7,700 nucleotides of DNA from Phycisphaerales bacterium UBA854. GTDB taxonomy: Bacteria > Planctomycetota > Phycisphaerae > Phycisphaerales > SM1A02. Positions 1-7,523 of this stretch are shown one piece after another; positions within the stretch are counted from its first letter, which is position 1; every line of letters begins with the position of its first letter. Made by a program: the position numbers and the translations under genes. Under the pieces are notes generated by a model. That model did no database searches. It had not been told where the DNA came from and worked only from the letters and a program-made list of their open reading frames with translations. The stretch lies in the NCBI GenBank assembly GCA_002295885.1, contig DBGM01000052.1, positions 53,358 through 61,057 of the forward strand, read 5' to 3'.

Positions 1-771
1 GAGGCCAGGGATTCGATCATCTACAACGACAACGATTTCGAGGTCTTCATCGATCCCGACGGTGATTCGCACGACTACTACGAGCTTGAGGTCAATGCCC
101 TGAACACCCAGTTCGACCTGATGCTCACCCGTCCGTACCGCTGCGGGGGGACCTACGACATCGGATGGGACATCGAGGGGCTGCAGACGGCGGTCGATGT
201 ACGGGGCACGCTGAACGATCCATCGGATCGGGATGACTGCTGGACGATGGAGATTGCGATCCCCTGGGCCTCACTGGCCTCGCATGCCAACCGTCCCACG
301 CCGCCGCTCGATGGCGATCAGTGGCGAGTGAACTTCTCGCGAGTGCAGTGGCAGCACGTGATCAATGAAGATGGCTACGCCCGGAAGCCGGGGCCCCGTG
401 AGGACAACTGGGTCTGGTCCCGCCAGGACGCCATCGACATGCACCGCCCCCAATACTGGGGCAGGGTGCTCTTCGTGGATTCTCCACCGGGGGTGCGGTC
501 GTACGTGCCGGCGGGGGACGAGTCGGTGCGGACCACGCTTCGACGTCTGCATGCTGCGGTCGTGGCCTATTCCTCAGCCAATGGGGCCTTGCCCGAGTCG
601 GTGGGGGATCTTGATGGTCTGTGGGAGCCGGTTTCGGATCCGTCCATCAACGGATTGCGGTTTCGGGTTGATCCCGAAGGATGGGTCATTGAGCTGGACC
701 ATCAGGCTGGAGATGCCACGACGACCTGGTCTCTTGGTCCGATGTGTAGGGTGTCCAAAAGCAGCAAGTAA
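1..771 (+). CDS. Carbohydrate-binding family 9-like protein (5' end missing)
   Basis: The frame is open from base 1 to the TAA at 769-771, giving 256 visible residues. The true start lies upstream of the window, so the ATG at 121 is internal. The first 160 or so residues match the family-9-like carbohydrate-binding fold (CBM9/DOMON-like beta-sandwich) seen in many Bacteroidetes and planctomycete proteins. Recognisable words are DNDFEVFIDPDGD (residues 10-22), ELEVNALNT (28-36), GTLNDPSD, WTMEIAIPW, DQWRVNFSRVQW, EDNWVWS and the closing YWGRVLF. Residues about 175-205 form a helix-like segment (LRRLHAAVVAYSSANGALP) that resembles the C-terminal extension often following this domain. The likely role is binding sugars or polysaccharides outside the cytoplasm; no catalytic motif is visible. 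A signal peptide cannot be judged because the N-terminus is absent. No neighbouring glycoside hydrolase is in view, so the substrate is unknown. The domain call is firm and the biological role is inference. Confidence 0.88.
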   Translation, partial: EARDSIIYNDNDFEVFIDPDGDSHDYYELEVNALNTQFDLMLTRPYRCGGTYDIGWDIEGLQTAVDVRGTLNDPSDRDDCWTMEIAIPWASLASHANRPTPPLDGDQWRVNFSRVQWQHVINEDGYARKPGPREDNWVWSRQDAIDMHRPQYWGRVLFVDSPPGVRSYVPAGDESVRTTLRRLHAAVVAYSSANGALPESVGDLDGLWEPVSDPSINGLRFRVDPEGWVIELDHQAGDATTTWSLGPMCRVSKSSK

Positions 772-827
772 TCGAAAGAAGGCCGCATGATCGCATCATT
801 TGGCGTCATGTTGGCTGTTTATGTTGC

Positions 828-851
828 CATTTGTCCGACTTTGGACAAATG
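828..851 (+). terminator. Inverted repeat, possible weak terminator of the carbohydrate-binding gene
   Basis: CATTTGTCC (828-836) pairs perfectly with GGACAAATG (843-851) around a six-base loop, 56 bases after the stop codon at 771. It is followed by GCATTTTC, a short T-run. The stem has low GC content and the T-run is weak. It could instead be an operator-like dyad. Confidence 0.4.
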
Positions 852-857
852 CATTTT

Positions 858-876
858 CATGCATGTAGCATGCATG
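858..876. repeat. Paired palindromes CATGCATG-TAG-CATGCATG
   Basis: Two copies of the self-complementary octamer CATGCATG (858-865 and 869-876) are separated by TAG. The whole is an almost perfect 19-base dyad that sits between the inverted repeat at 828-851 and the second direct-repeat unit. TTTCATGCAT at 855-864 recurs exactly at 1141-1150. It could be a protein-binding site or a hairpin; no function is assigned. Confidence 0.5.
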
Positions 877-900
877 ATCGAGAAATATCGCATCATTTAG

Positions 901-941
901 CGAAGAAAAATGCCCCTGGAGCTTCTGAAAGCCCCAGGGGC
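901..941 (-). terminator. Rho-independent terminator facing the minus strand
   Basis: Bases 912-924 pair with 929-941 as a 13-position stem with one A/C mismatch (920/933), GC-rich at its base (GCCCCTGG/CCAGGGGC) and closed by a four-base loop, CTGA. On the minus strand the stem is followed by ATTTTTCTTCG, a proper T-tract, whereas the plus-strand side has none (GAGGATTGG). The orientation therefore points to a minus-strand transcript coming from the methyltransferase gene, whose stop is about 325 bases upstream in that direction. An unrecognised minus-strand small RNA ending here is an alternative. Confidence 0.72.
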
Positions 942-1266
942 GAGGATTGGAGTACGGCCTCCTGGGCCGAATGGTTGCAGTGGTGGTCCTTGTGTCCCCG
1001 GACCGGATCAGTCATGGATCCTCTTGCCACTTGTATACATCTACGCCTTCCCGTCGGGTTTCTGTGTCATTTGCATGGCATAAATGAGACGAAAGTGTTC
1101 TCATTATAGGATTTATGACATTTGGCGCATTTAGGTTCTATTTCATGCATAAACGACATCATTTCGATGCAGATCAATGCAGAAGAGGCCACTTGGATAT
1201 TTGAACAGGATGGTATGGAAGGCAAAACAGCCTTCTTGGTACTGAAATCGATGGTTTTGATCAGAT

Positions 1267-2286
1267 TCAGGCTGCCATCTGATCGACCACGAAGAGGAAC
1301 TCCTTGTTCCTCGTGTGGCTGACCGAGCCGACCTTCCGGCCCTTGTGGTTATGAATCCCGATCTGGGCCCCCACATACCGCTTGTAGTCATGTTCAAGGA
1401 CGGTGACATCGCCGCGATTGGCGAGCATAGACTCGAGTTCTTCCCGTGGGAGGTAGCCCTCGTTGCTGAACGAGACCACCATGGCCCGAGCATTCACCGA
1501 ATCGATGACGTGCTGAAGGGCGTCTCGGATCTCCCGCTTGCGGTTGAAGGGGCTTTTTCGGGTCTTGCAGTCAGTTCGCTTGCATGCGATGCCGTAGACA
1601 TCCGGCTTGTCCCATTGGACCAGGCTCTCCCAGACGTGGTAGTTGCCGAGGTAGGAATGCTGGTTGTAAGGCGGGTCAAGGTAGGCGACATCCACCTGGA
1701 CCTGTCTGGCCGCTTCTGCGGCATCCAGGCAGAGGGCTTCTCCCTTGCCGTGGGATGCCCGGGGGAGGAAGTCGGGGATGCGTAGTTCGAGGTCCTTCAT
1801 CGCCCGGGCGGCCCATTTCTTGAGATAGGCCATCTGAACCCCGGTGGTTGAATCGACCCGGTCGGCGGCCTCCATGAGGGAGACCAGCATGACGGACTTC
1901 AGCTCGGGCTCCAGGTCCAGTCCCTCCAGGTGCTCGCGGATGGCGTCGATTCGGCCACCGTTGCGGGGGTGGATGAAGCGGCTCTGCAGGCAGAAGGTGT
2001 CGGTGAACCAGCCCGGCGCGGGGCCGATGCGGTTGCATTCGTCCACGAGCCGTTCCACGTCGGAGAGGAGCCGGTCCCGATCCGCCTGCACGTAGCAGGT
2101 GGCCAGGGCGTGAGCGTAGCGATTGTGATCGTTGGCGACGACGCGGTACCCACGCTGCTTGAGTGCATGCCCGACGCGGGACGTGCCGGAGAAGAGATCG
2201 AGCACGCTGCGGCAATCGGGGACTGCCTCGATCTGTTCAAGGATCGAGGGAATGAGCGTGCGCTTTGATCCCAAGTACTTGATCAT
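1267..2286 (-). CDS. Adenine-specific DNA methyltransferase (D12 class, COG3392-like), solitary
   Basis: This gene encodes 339 residues from the ATG at 2286. The predicted reaction is SAM-dependent N6-adenine methylation of DNA in the cytoplasm. The N-terminal KYLGSK (residues 3-8) is the usual opening of this class. FSGTSRVG (32-39) is the SAM-binding motif I, and DPPYN (204-208) is the catalytic motif IV. After it come YHVWESLVQWDKP, a basic stretch with two cysteines, SFSNEGY (272-278) and the tail around NHKGRKVG, all in the order expected for COG3392-type adenine methylases. A GTG at 2322 would add 12 residues. I prefer the ATG because the family motif starts immediately after it, although neither start has a clear ribosome-binding site. 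No restriction endonuclease, specificity subunit or vsr-like gene lies beside it, so it is probably an orphan regulatory or epigenetic methylase, or a remnant of a restriction-modification pair. The target sequence cannot be read from the protein. Confidence 0.88.
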   Translation of the reverse strand: MIKYLGSKRTLIPSILEQIEAVPDCRSVLDLFSGTSRVGHALKQRGYRVVANDHNRYAHALATCYVQADRDRLLSDVERLVDECNRIGPAPGWFTDTFCLQSRFIHPRNGGRIDAIREHLEGLDLEPELKSVMLVSLMEAADRVDSTTGVQMAYLKKWAARAMKDLELRIPDFLPRASHGKGEALCLDAAEAARQVQVDVAYLDPPYNQHSYLGNYHVWESLVQWDKPDVYGIACKRTDCKTRKSPFNRKREIRDALQHVIDSVNARAMVVSFSNEGYLPREELESMLANRGDVTVLEHDYKRYVGAQIGIHNHKGRKVGSVSHTRNKEFLFVVDQMAA

Positions 2287-2427
2287 GCCCCGGACGCCGG
2301 AATCCCCGTGGAGAGACTTCACTGCGGCGCCGCACTGCGCAATGGCAGGCGACTGCCTTCATGGAGGTCATCGGCTTTTCAACAATTTCCACCGAAGCGG
2401 AATCCGGTCGGACGTACGGTGCGTCGC
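2287..2427. promoter_or_regulatory. Divergent intergenic region between methyltransferase and beta-helix genes
   Basis: The two genes point away from each other, so both promoters are expected within or near these 141 bases. There is one AT-rich patch (about 2372-2388, CTTTTCAACAATTTCC) but no convincing -35/-10 pair on either strand. A small hairpin with a GNRA-type loop (GGCAG-GCGA-CTGCC) lies at 2344-2357. The regulatory role is inferred from gene orientation alone. Confidence 0.35.
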
Positions 2428-3246
2428 ATGATGCTTCGATCAGTCGTCGTACTGTGTCTTGTCGGGTGCGTGGGGGCCGATGTCCGGGCCGCGCAGGTGT
2501 TGCGCGTTCCGCTGGAGTACCGCTCGGTGCAGCAGGCGATCGACGCAGCGAAGGACGGCGACGAGGTGGTGGTCGCATCCGGTTGCTATCCGGGGTGCAT
2601 CGATCTGCTGGGCAAGGCGATCGTGTTGCGTAGCGAGCGAGGGCCGGAATTCACGACGCTGTCCGGAGACGGATGCGGCACGGTGGTGTGTCTGGCCAGC
2701 GGTGAGGGCCCCTCGACCGTCATCGAGGGGTTCACCATCACCGGGGGAAACGGGGAGCTCGATTCCTCGGGTGTGCGGCGGGGGGGAGCCATTCGCACGC
2801 TCGGGGGATCCCCCCGCATCCGCCGGTGTCTGATCACCAGGAACACGGCGGACATTGGGGGTGCGATGAGCATCGAGGGAGGATCGCCCATCGTGCGTGA
2901 CTGCTGGTTCTACAGCAATACGGGTGCGCCGGAGATCGACTGTCGGGGCGGTGAGCCGCGGGTGATCCGGTGCGGGTTCGAGGGGGATGCGATCGGTTGG
3001 CGTGATGTCGGCATGATCACGATCCGCGACGACTGCGGTCCGGCGGGCGCGTGCTGCCTCGGCGGGTCCTGCGTCATGACGACGATCGACGCGTGCGAGG
3101 ACGCTGGTGGACAGTGGCGGGGTGAGCATGTGGCGTGTGCGGGCGACACGTGCCCCCCGTCCTGTCCCGCCGACGTCACCGGTGATCGGACGGTGAACAT
3201 GACCGATCTGCTGCGGGTGCTGGACGCCTGGGGCTGGTGTCCGTGA
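2428..3246 (+). CDS. Secreted parallel beta-helix protein with Cys-rich module and C-terminal dockerin-like repeat
   Basis: This gene encodes 272 residues from the ATG at 2428 (the ATG at 2431 is equally possible). A GTG at 2308 would put 40 non-hydrophobic residues before the signal peptide and is unlikely. Residues 1-22 form an export signal (MMLRSVVVLCLVGC...). Cleavage may follow VRA at 19-21, but LVGC at 11-14 also fits a lipobox, so a lipoprotein is possible. YRSVQQAIDAAKDGDEVVVASG (31-52) is the typical start of right-handed parallel beta-helix (pectin-lyase-fold) proteins. It is followed by short coils such as IEGFTITGG, RIRRCLITRNTADIGGAM and PIVRDCWFYSNTG up to about residue 185. 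Residues 203-246 hold eight cysteines, including GACCLGGSC. Residues 249-260 form one calcium-loop motif of the dockerin/EF-hand type (D249, D253, N257, D260), followed by a short helix and a terminal WCP. Only one such loop is present, where cellulosomal dockerins have two. The likely role is an extracellular or surface-attached protein; no lyase catalytic site was identified and no partner gene is adjacent. Confidence 0.85.
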   Translation: MMLRSVVVLCLVGCVGADVRAAQVLRVPLEYRSVQQAIDAAKDGDEVVVASGCYPGCIDLLGKAIVLRSERGPEFTTLSGDGCGTVVCLASGEGPSTVIEGFTITGGNGELDSSGVRRGGAIRTLGGSPRIRRCLITRNTADIGGAMSIEGGSPIVRDCWFYSNTGAPEIDCRGGEPRVIRCGFEGDAIGWRDVGMITIRDDCGPAGACCLGGSCVMTTIDACEDAGGQWRGEHVACAGDTCPPSCPADVTGDRTVNMTDLLRVLDAWGWCP

Positions 3247-3365
3247 TCTGCAGTTCGACCGGTTTGATTCGGTTGCGTTCCATCACGGAATCGCGGTTGC
3301 GGATTCCCTCTCGGCCCATTGATGGTTGGGGATCCTGCGACTGATCCGATCCATCCGAACGACGA

Positions 3366-3393
3366 CGGTCCCGCTCCTTCGGGGGCGGGACTG
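3366..3393 (+). terminator. UUCG-capped hairpin between convergent genes
   Basis: Bases 3366-3377 pair with 3382-3393 over 12 positions, including two G-U pairs in the plus-strand RNA. The loop is TTCG inside C(TTCG)G, the extra-stable tetraloop, when read on the plus strand. It lies 120 bases after the beta-helix stop and 23 bases beyond the Rieske gene stop. No T-tract follows on either strand, so if it terminates transcription it does so without the classic U-run. The tetraloop orientation favours service to the plus-strand gene, but a shared bidirectional role is plausible. Confidence 0.55.
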
Positions 3394-3415
3394 CTGCATG
3401 CAGGTTGCAGCGGGC

Positions 3416-3727
3416 TCAGCCGACGTCGACGAGGATGTCCTCGCCTTCGATCCTCACGTCGTACACCTTGAGCGGTTCATCGGCGGGGGGGTCCATGGGG
3501 GCCCCGGTTCGCGCGTCGAACGATGCGAAGTGCAGCGGGCAGACGATGCAGCCGTCCTCCAGATCGCAGTCCTCCATCTCCACGTTGGCGTGGGTGCACA
3601 CACCGGACATCGCGGTGATCTCGCCATCCTGGTTGCAGACGGCGATGTAGTGCCCATCGAGGTCGAACATGTGGGCGCGGCCCGATGGGATGTCGGAGAT
3701 CGCGGCGATTCGCTTGAACTCGGACAT
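3416..3727 (-). CDS. Rieske [2Fe-2S] ferredoxin, last gene of the SUF operon
   Basis: This gene encodes 103 residues, the normal size for a stand-alone Rieske-type ferredoxin related to dioxygenase ferredoxin subunits. Both cluster-binding motifs are intact: C44-T-H46 and C63-P-L-H66, giving two Cys and two His ligands. There is no signal peptide or membrane anchor, so it is soluble and cytoplasmic. The ATG at 3727 follows the sufT-like stop by 15 bases and has a GGAG four bases upstream. No oxygenase gene is nearby. Small Rieske proteins occur in SUF operons of other bacteria, including actinobacteria, where their exact job is unsettled. The position suggests a cluster client or an electron carrier for cluster assembly rather than a catabolic dioxygenase component. 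Confidence 0.92.
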   Translation of the reverse strand: MSEFKRIAAISDIPSGRAHMFDLDGHYIAVCNQDGEITAMSGVCTHANVEMEDCDLEDGCIVCPLHFASFDARTGAPMDPPADEPLKVYDVRIEGEDILVDVG

Positions 3728-3742
3728 GCTGCTCCGGCCGAC

Positions 3743-4147
3743 TCAGCGGTTCGGCCGCTCCTTGCGGTTGAACGTGAGTGAGGTGGGCTTCTTCGCGGCA
3801 AATTTCGCGGGATCGAACTTGCCGGTGAAGTCCAGTTCGAGCTTGGCCGCCTCGGTCATCATCTGCGGATCCCAGACCGGCTCCCAGGTCAGTTCGACCG
3901 AGGCGCCGCTGACGCCGTCCACCGACGCCACCGCCTGCTCGACCTGACCGGGGATCACCTCGGCCATGGGGCAGTTCGGTGTGGTGAGCGTCATGGTGAC
4001 GTGGACGCCGGCGTGCTCGTCGATCCGCGCCTCGTAGATGAGGCCGAGATCGAAGATGTTGACCGGTATCTCGGGATCGTGCACGCTGCTCAGCGCCTTG
4101 CGGACTGCGTTGGCCAGCGGATGGTCTTCCGGAATGATGGTGGACAT
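3743..4147 (-). CDS. sufT: SufT-like DUF59/MIP18-family iron-sulfur assembly protein
   Basis: This gene encodes 134 residues from the ATG at 4147. The frame stays open far upstream into sufS, but this ATG has a GAGG ribosome-binding site six bases before it and sits 14 bases after the sufS stop. The DUF59 hallmarks are DPEIPVNIFDLGLIY (residues 24-38) and TLTTPNCPM (53-61) with the conserved Cys59. WDPQMM (92-97), followed by a TEAAK helix, is typical of the SUF-linked branch. The last 30 residues (about 105-134) form a basic, Phe-containing tail. In characterised bacteria SufT supports maturation of Fe-S proteins, and related proteins (PaaD, eukaryotic MIP18/CIAO2) act in cluster delivery. 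Its place between sufS and the Rieske gene supports the same role. Family membership is firm and the exact molecular step is inferred. Confidence 0.9.
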   Translation of the reverse strand: MSTIIPEDHPLANAVRKALSSVHDPEIPVNIFDLGLIYEARIDEHAGVHVTMTLTTPNCPMAEVIPGQVEQAVASVDGVSGASVELTWEPVWDPQMMTEAAKLELDFTGKFDPAKFAAKKPTSLTFNRKERPNR

Positions 4148-4161
4148 GGGGTGCCTCGCGT

Positions 4162-5391
4162 TCAGCCGAAGACGTCGATGACCCGGACCAGCCGGTCCGC
4201 GAACTCGTCGAGCTCTTCGGTGGTGTTGTACAGGCCCATCGAGATGCGGGCGGTGGCCGGGACGCCGAAGCGATCCATCAGCGGCCACGCACAGTGGTGT
4301 CCGGTGCGGATCGCCACCCCGTGCCGGTCGAGGAACGTTCCCAGATCGTGGGGATGGATCCCGTCGACGAGGAACGAGACCACCGCGGCGCGGTGGGGGG
4401 CGTCGCCGATGATGCGGACGCGGTCCATGCCCCGCAGGAGTTTCAGGGCGTGCAGCAGGAGATGCTGCTCGTGGGCGGAGACGGCGTCCATGCCCAGCGA
4501 TCGCAGCCAGGTGGTCGCGGCACCCAGGCCGATCGCACCCGAGATGTTCGGCGTGCCCGCCTCGAACTTCCAGGGGACATCGTTGTAGGTCGTCCGCTCG
4601 AAGGTCACCTTTTCGATCATGTCGCCACCGCCCTGCCAGGGTGGCATCGACTCCAGCAGTTCGTGTCGTGCCCACAGGCAGCCGATGCCCGTCGGACCGT
4701 ACATCTTGTGGCCGGAGAAGGCGATGGCATCGCAGCCGATGGCCTGCACATCGACGGGTCCGTGGGGCACCGCCTGGGCGGCGTCGAGCAGCGTGGTGAT
4801 GCCGCGCTCGCGGGCTGCGCTGCAGATCGCGGCCACGTCGTTGATCGTGCCCAGCACGTTGCTGGTCCAGGTCACGGCCGCCAGCTTCGTGCGATCGGTC
4901 ATGTGCTCAAGAAAGGCATCCAGCCCGATGGTGCCGTCGTCGGCGACGGGCACCACATTGAGGACCAGACCAAGCCGTTCCTGCAGCAGCTGCCAGGGCA
5001 CGATGTTCGCATGGTGCTCCATGACCGTCAGCAGGATCTCGTCGCCTTCGGACAGGTTCGATCCTCCCCAGGAGTTGGCGAAGAGGTTGATCGCCTCCGT
5101 GGTGCCGCGGGTCCACACGATCTCCTCGTGCCGGGAGGCGTTGATGAACGTGGCCACGGCCTTTCTCGCCCCTTCGTAGGCATCGGTCGCCTCGGCACTG
5201 AGTTCATGCACCGCGCGATGCACGTTGGCGGTGAAATTGGTCTCGAACCCGGCGACGGCATCCAGTACCGGCCGGGGTCGGGGGGTGGTTGCCGCGTTGT
5301 CCAGGTAGATCAGTGGCTGTTCGTGCACCCGTCGCTCGAGCAGTGGAAACTCGCTGCGGATCGCGTCGAGATCGAGGGTGCGGTCGGGCAT
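4162..5391 (-). CDS. sufS: Cysteine desulfurase SufS (class II, PLP-dependent)
   Basis: This gene encodes 409 residues, the usual length for SufS. It converts L-cysteine to alanine and holds the sulfur as a persulfide for Fe-S cluster assembly in the cytoplasm. Visible features are YLDNAATTPRP (29-39), MEHHANIVPWQ (124-134) with the PLP-stacking histidine H127, LLDAAQ (201-206) with D203, SGHKMYGPTG (226-235) with the PLP lysine K229, and RTGHHCAWPLM (362-372) with the catalytic cysteine C367. The short loop before C367 marks it as the SufS/class II type rather than IscS. The start at 5391 lies six bases after the sufD stop and has no obvious ribosome-binding site, so translation is probably coupled to sufD. 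A sulfur acceptor (SufE or SufU) normally stimulates this enzyme, but none is encoded in the visible operon. Confidence 0.97.
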   Translation of the reverse strand: MPDRTLDLDAIRSEFPLLERRVHEQPLIYLDNAATTPRPRPVLDAVAGFETNFTANVHRAVHELSAEATDAYEGARKAVATFINASRHEEIVWTRGTTEAINLFANSWGGSNLSEGDEILLTVMEHHANIVPWQLLQERLGLVLNVVPVADDGTIGLDAFLEHMTDRTKLAAVTWTSNVLGTINDVAAICSAARERGITTLLDAAQAVPHGPVDVQAIGCDAIAFSGHKMYGPTGIGCLWARHELLESMPPWQGGGDMIEKVTFERTTYNDVPWKFEAGTPNISGAIGLGAATTWLRSLGMDAVSAHEQHLLLHALKLLRGMDRVRIIGDAPHRAAVVSFLVDGIHPHDLGTFLDRHGVAIRTGHHCAWPLMDRFGVPATARISMGLYNTTEELDEFADRLVRVIDVFG

Positions 5392-5397
5392 CTGCAG

Positions 5398-6746
5398 TCA
5401 GTCGAGATCGCCCATCGAGCGGAGAAGTTCGCCGTGGGGCAGCCGATCGAGGATCAGCGCCTCCATCTTCTTCCGCAGGGGGGCGAACTCGATGTCCTCG
5501 ATCACCTCGTTGGCGAAAGCGAAGGTCAGCAGGCTGCGGGCGGCCTCCTCGCCGATGCCGCGGGCGTGCAGGTAGAAGGCGGCCTGTTCGTCGAGCCGTC
5601 CGATGGTGGCTCCGTGGGTGCACTTGACGTCGTCGGCGAAGATCTCCAGCTGGGGTCGGGTTCGGACCTTCGCCGTCTCGGAGAGCACGAGATTCATGTT
5701 CGTCTGGACCGCGTCGGTCTTCTGGGCGTCCAGTTCGACGTAGATCCGTCCGGTGAACGCCGTGGTCCCCCGGTCCGTCAGGATGTGCTTGAAGTATTCC
5801 CGGCTGTTGCAGTCGGGCTTCATGTGGTTCACACGGAGGAAGTTGTCGACGTGGCGATCGCCGTCGACGATGGCGAGTCCGCGGAGATTCGCCATGCCGT
5901 TGGTCCCGTCAAGGGTGCCGGTCATGCCGTTGCGGATCAGGGCTCCCTCCATCGCCATGCAGCAGGAGTTCACGTTGCTCTCGTTGCCCTGGGTGAGGCC
6001 GAAGCCTCCGATGTGCCAGGTGCCCTTGCCCTCGCGGACGATCCGGTAGTGGTCGACGTGCACATCGTCACCGGCGACGATCTCGGTCACCGGGTTCACC
6101 AGGCAGGCTTCGTCACCGTGTCCGCAGCAGGTCTCGACGCAGGTTGCGCGGCTGCCATCGTCGGCGATGATCAGGGTGCGCGGGTGCGAGACGATCGGCT
6201 GCTCCCCGGGGACGGTCACGTGGACCACGTGCACGGGCTGTTCCAGATGCACGCCCTTGGGGACGTGCAGCAGCAGTCCGTCCTCGACGAACGCGGTGTT
6301 GAGGGCATCGAACGCATCCTGCTTCCAGTCGATGGTCGTGCCCAGGTGGCGGGCCACCAGTTCCGGCTGCTCGGTGATGGCGTCCGCAAGCCGGCAGACG
6401 GTGACCCCTTCGGTGACCGTGCCGATGTCGGAAAGCGTCTCGTTGAAAATTCCGTTGACGAACACCAGTCGGTGCGTCGGGACGCCCTCGAGGAGGTGCG
6501 GCCGCAGGACATCCATCGGAAGGTCCCGGCCCTCGGTGGCCAGCCGGAGGTCGGCCTGGGCGATGGGGCGGCAGTCGGTGTAGCGGTACGCCTCGCCCCG
6601 CATGGTGGGCCATCCGAGTTCGAGGAACCGGTCGTAGGCGGCACGTCGGAGCTCGCTGATCGCATCGCCGCGATCGGCGAGGCGGGCAAACTCGGATTCG
6701 AACTGTCGGTGGTCGTTCATGGTGTCGGTGGTCATCGTGGTTTCCA

Positions 6747-6747
<1 letters not shown>
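5398..6747 (-). CDS. sufD: SUF scaffold subunit SufD
   Basis: This gene encodes 449 residues. SufD pairs with SufB and the ATPase SufC in the SufBC2D complex that builds nascent clusters; it shares the SufB beta-helix core but serves mainly iron entry and stability. Residues about 1-150 form the variable helical N-terminal part. The conserved SufBD core runs from about 180 to 420, with KTDAVQTNMNLVLSETAKV (343-361), then PQLEIFADDVKCTHGATIG (365-383) carrying the conserved C376 and H378, matching the functional Cys/His pair of E. coli SufD. GIGEEAARSLLTFAFANEV (397-415) is the typical C-terminal helix. The start ATG shares one base with the sufC TGA (TGATG), which indicates translational coupling. 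Other in-frame ATGs lie at codons 5 and 10, so the exact start could shift slightly. Confidence 0.96.
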
Positions 6748-7505
<758 letters not shown>

Positions 7506-7523
7506 GGTTCGTTCCTGTCGGAA

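Larger units (their letters stand above)
785..902 (+). repeat. Two-copy direct repeat, GCATGATCG...CATCATTT(G/A)GCG
   Basis: Copy one is 785-805 (GCATGATCG joined directly to CATCATTTGGCG). Copy two is 872-902, with the same two halves, GCATGATCG at 872-880 and CATCATTTAGCG at 891-902, separated by ten extra bases (881-890). The 15-base core TCGCATCATTT(G/A)GCG differs at one position between 791-805 and 888-902. A looser relative lies at 1147-1166 (GCAT, then CGACATCATTTCG). The match is directly visible. Whether these are binding sites, a degraded mobile repeat or chance is unknown. Confidence 0.6.
772..1266. other. AT-rich intergenic island with repeats, no supported gene
   Basis: About 495 bases lie between the end of the carbohydrate-binding gene and the end of the convergent methyltransferase gene. 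The stretch is clearly richer in A+T than the neighbouring genes. It contains a two-unit direct repeat, two inverted repeats and a strong terminator-like hairpin, each listed separately. By eye the word CATTT occurs eight times on the plus strand (starting at 797, 828, 852, 894, 1068, 1119, 1128 and 1160), against about three AAATG. The short open frames here (831-1109 and 1122-1322, plus strand) lack a family signature and run through the repeats, so I do not call them genes. No tRNA or known structured RNA was recognised. Confidence 0.6.

Noticed and set aside
365..790. Second plus-strand frame overlapping the carbohydrate-binding gene
   Set aside because: It is an out-of-frame shadow; the family-9-like motifs lie continuously in the other frame.
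831..1109. Plus-strand frame of 92 codons in the intergenic island
   Set aside because: It passes straight through the inverted repeats and the terminator hairpin and has no family signature.
1217..1236. Small hairpin GAAGGC-loop-GCCTTC just beyond the methyltransferase stop
   Set aside because: It has only six Watson-Crick pairs and no T-tract on either strand. It is too weak to call a terminator when a much better one lies at 912-941.
772..1266. Possible CRISPR array or insertion sequence in the repeat-rich island
   Set aside because: The repeats are too few, short and irregularly spaced for CRISPR. No transposase frame, terminal inverted repeats or target duplication can be seen.
1122..1322. 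Small plus-strand frame of 66 codons with fairly protein-like composition in its middle
   Set aside because: It starts at TTG within the repeat region and runs antisense over the methyltransferase 3' end. It has no recognisable family or ribosome-binding site.
2308..2427. GTG start that would extend the beta-helix protein by 40 residues
   Set aside because: It would bury the export signal behind a non-hydrophobic, Arg-rich leader. The ATG at 2428 places the signal peptide at the N-terminus.
3287..3307. Inverted repeat GGAATC/GATTCC after the beta-helix gene
   Set aside because: A six-base stem with a nine-base loop and no T-tract could easily be chance.
4148..4675. Upstream extension of the SufT-like frame into sufS, giving a 310-residue protein
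   Set aside because: The extra residues are an Arg/Pro-rich shadow of sufS, and a good ribosome-binding site precedes the ATG at 4147.
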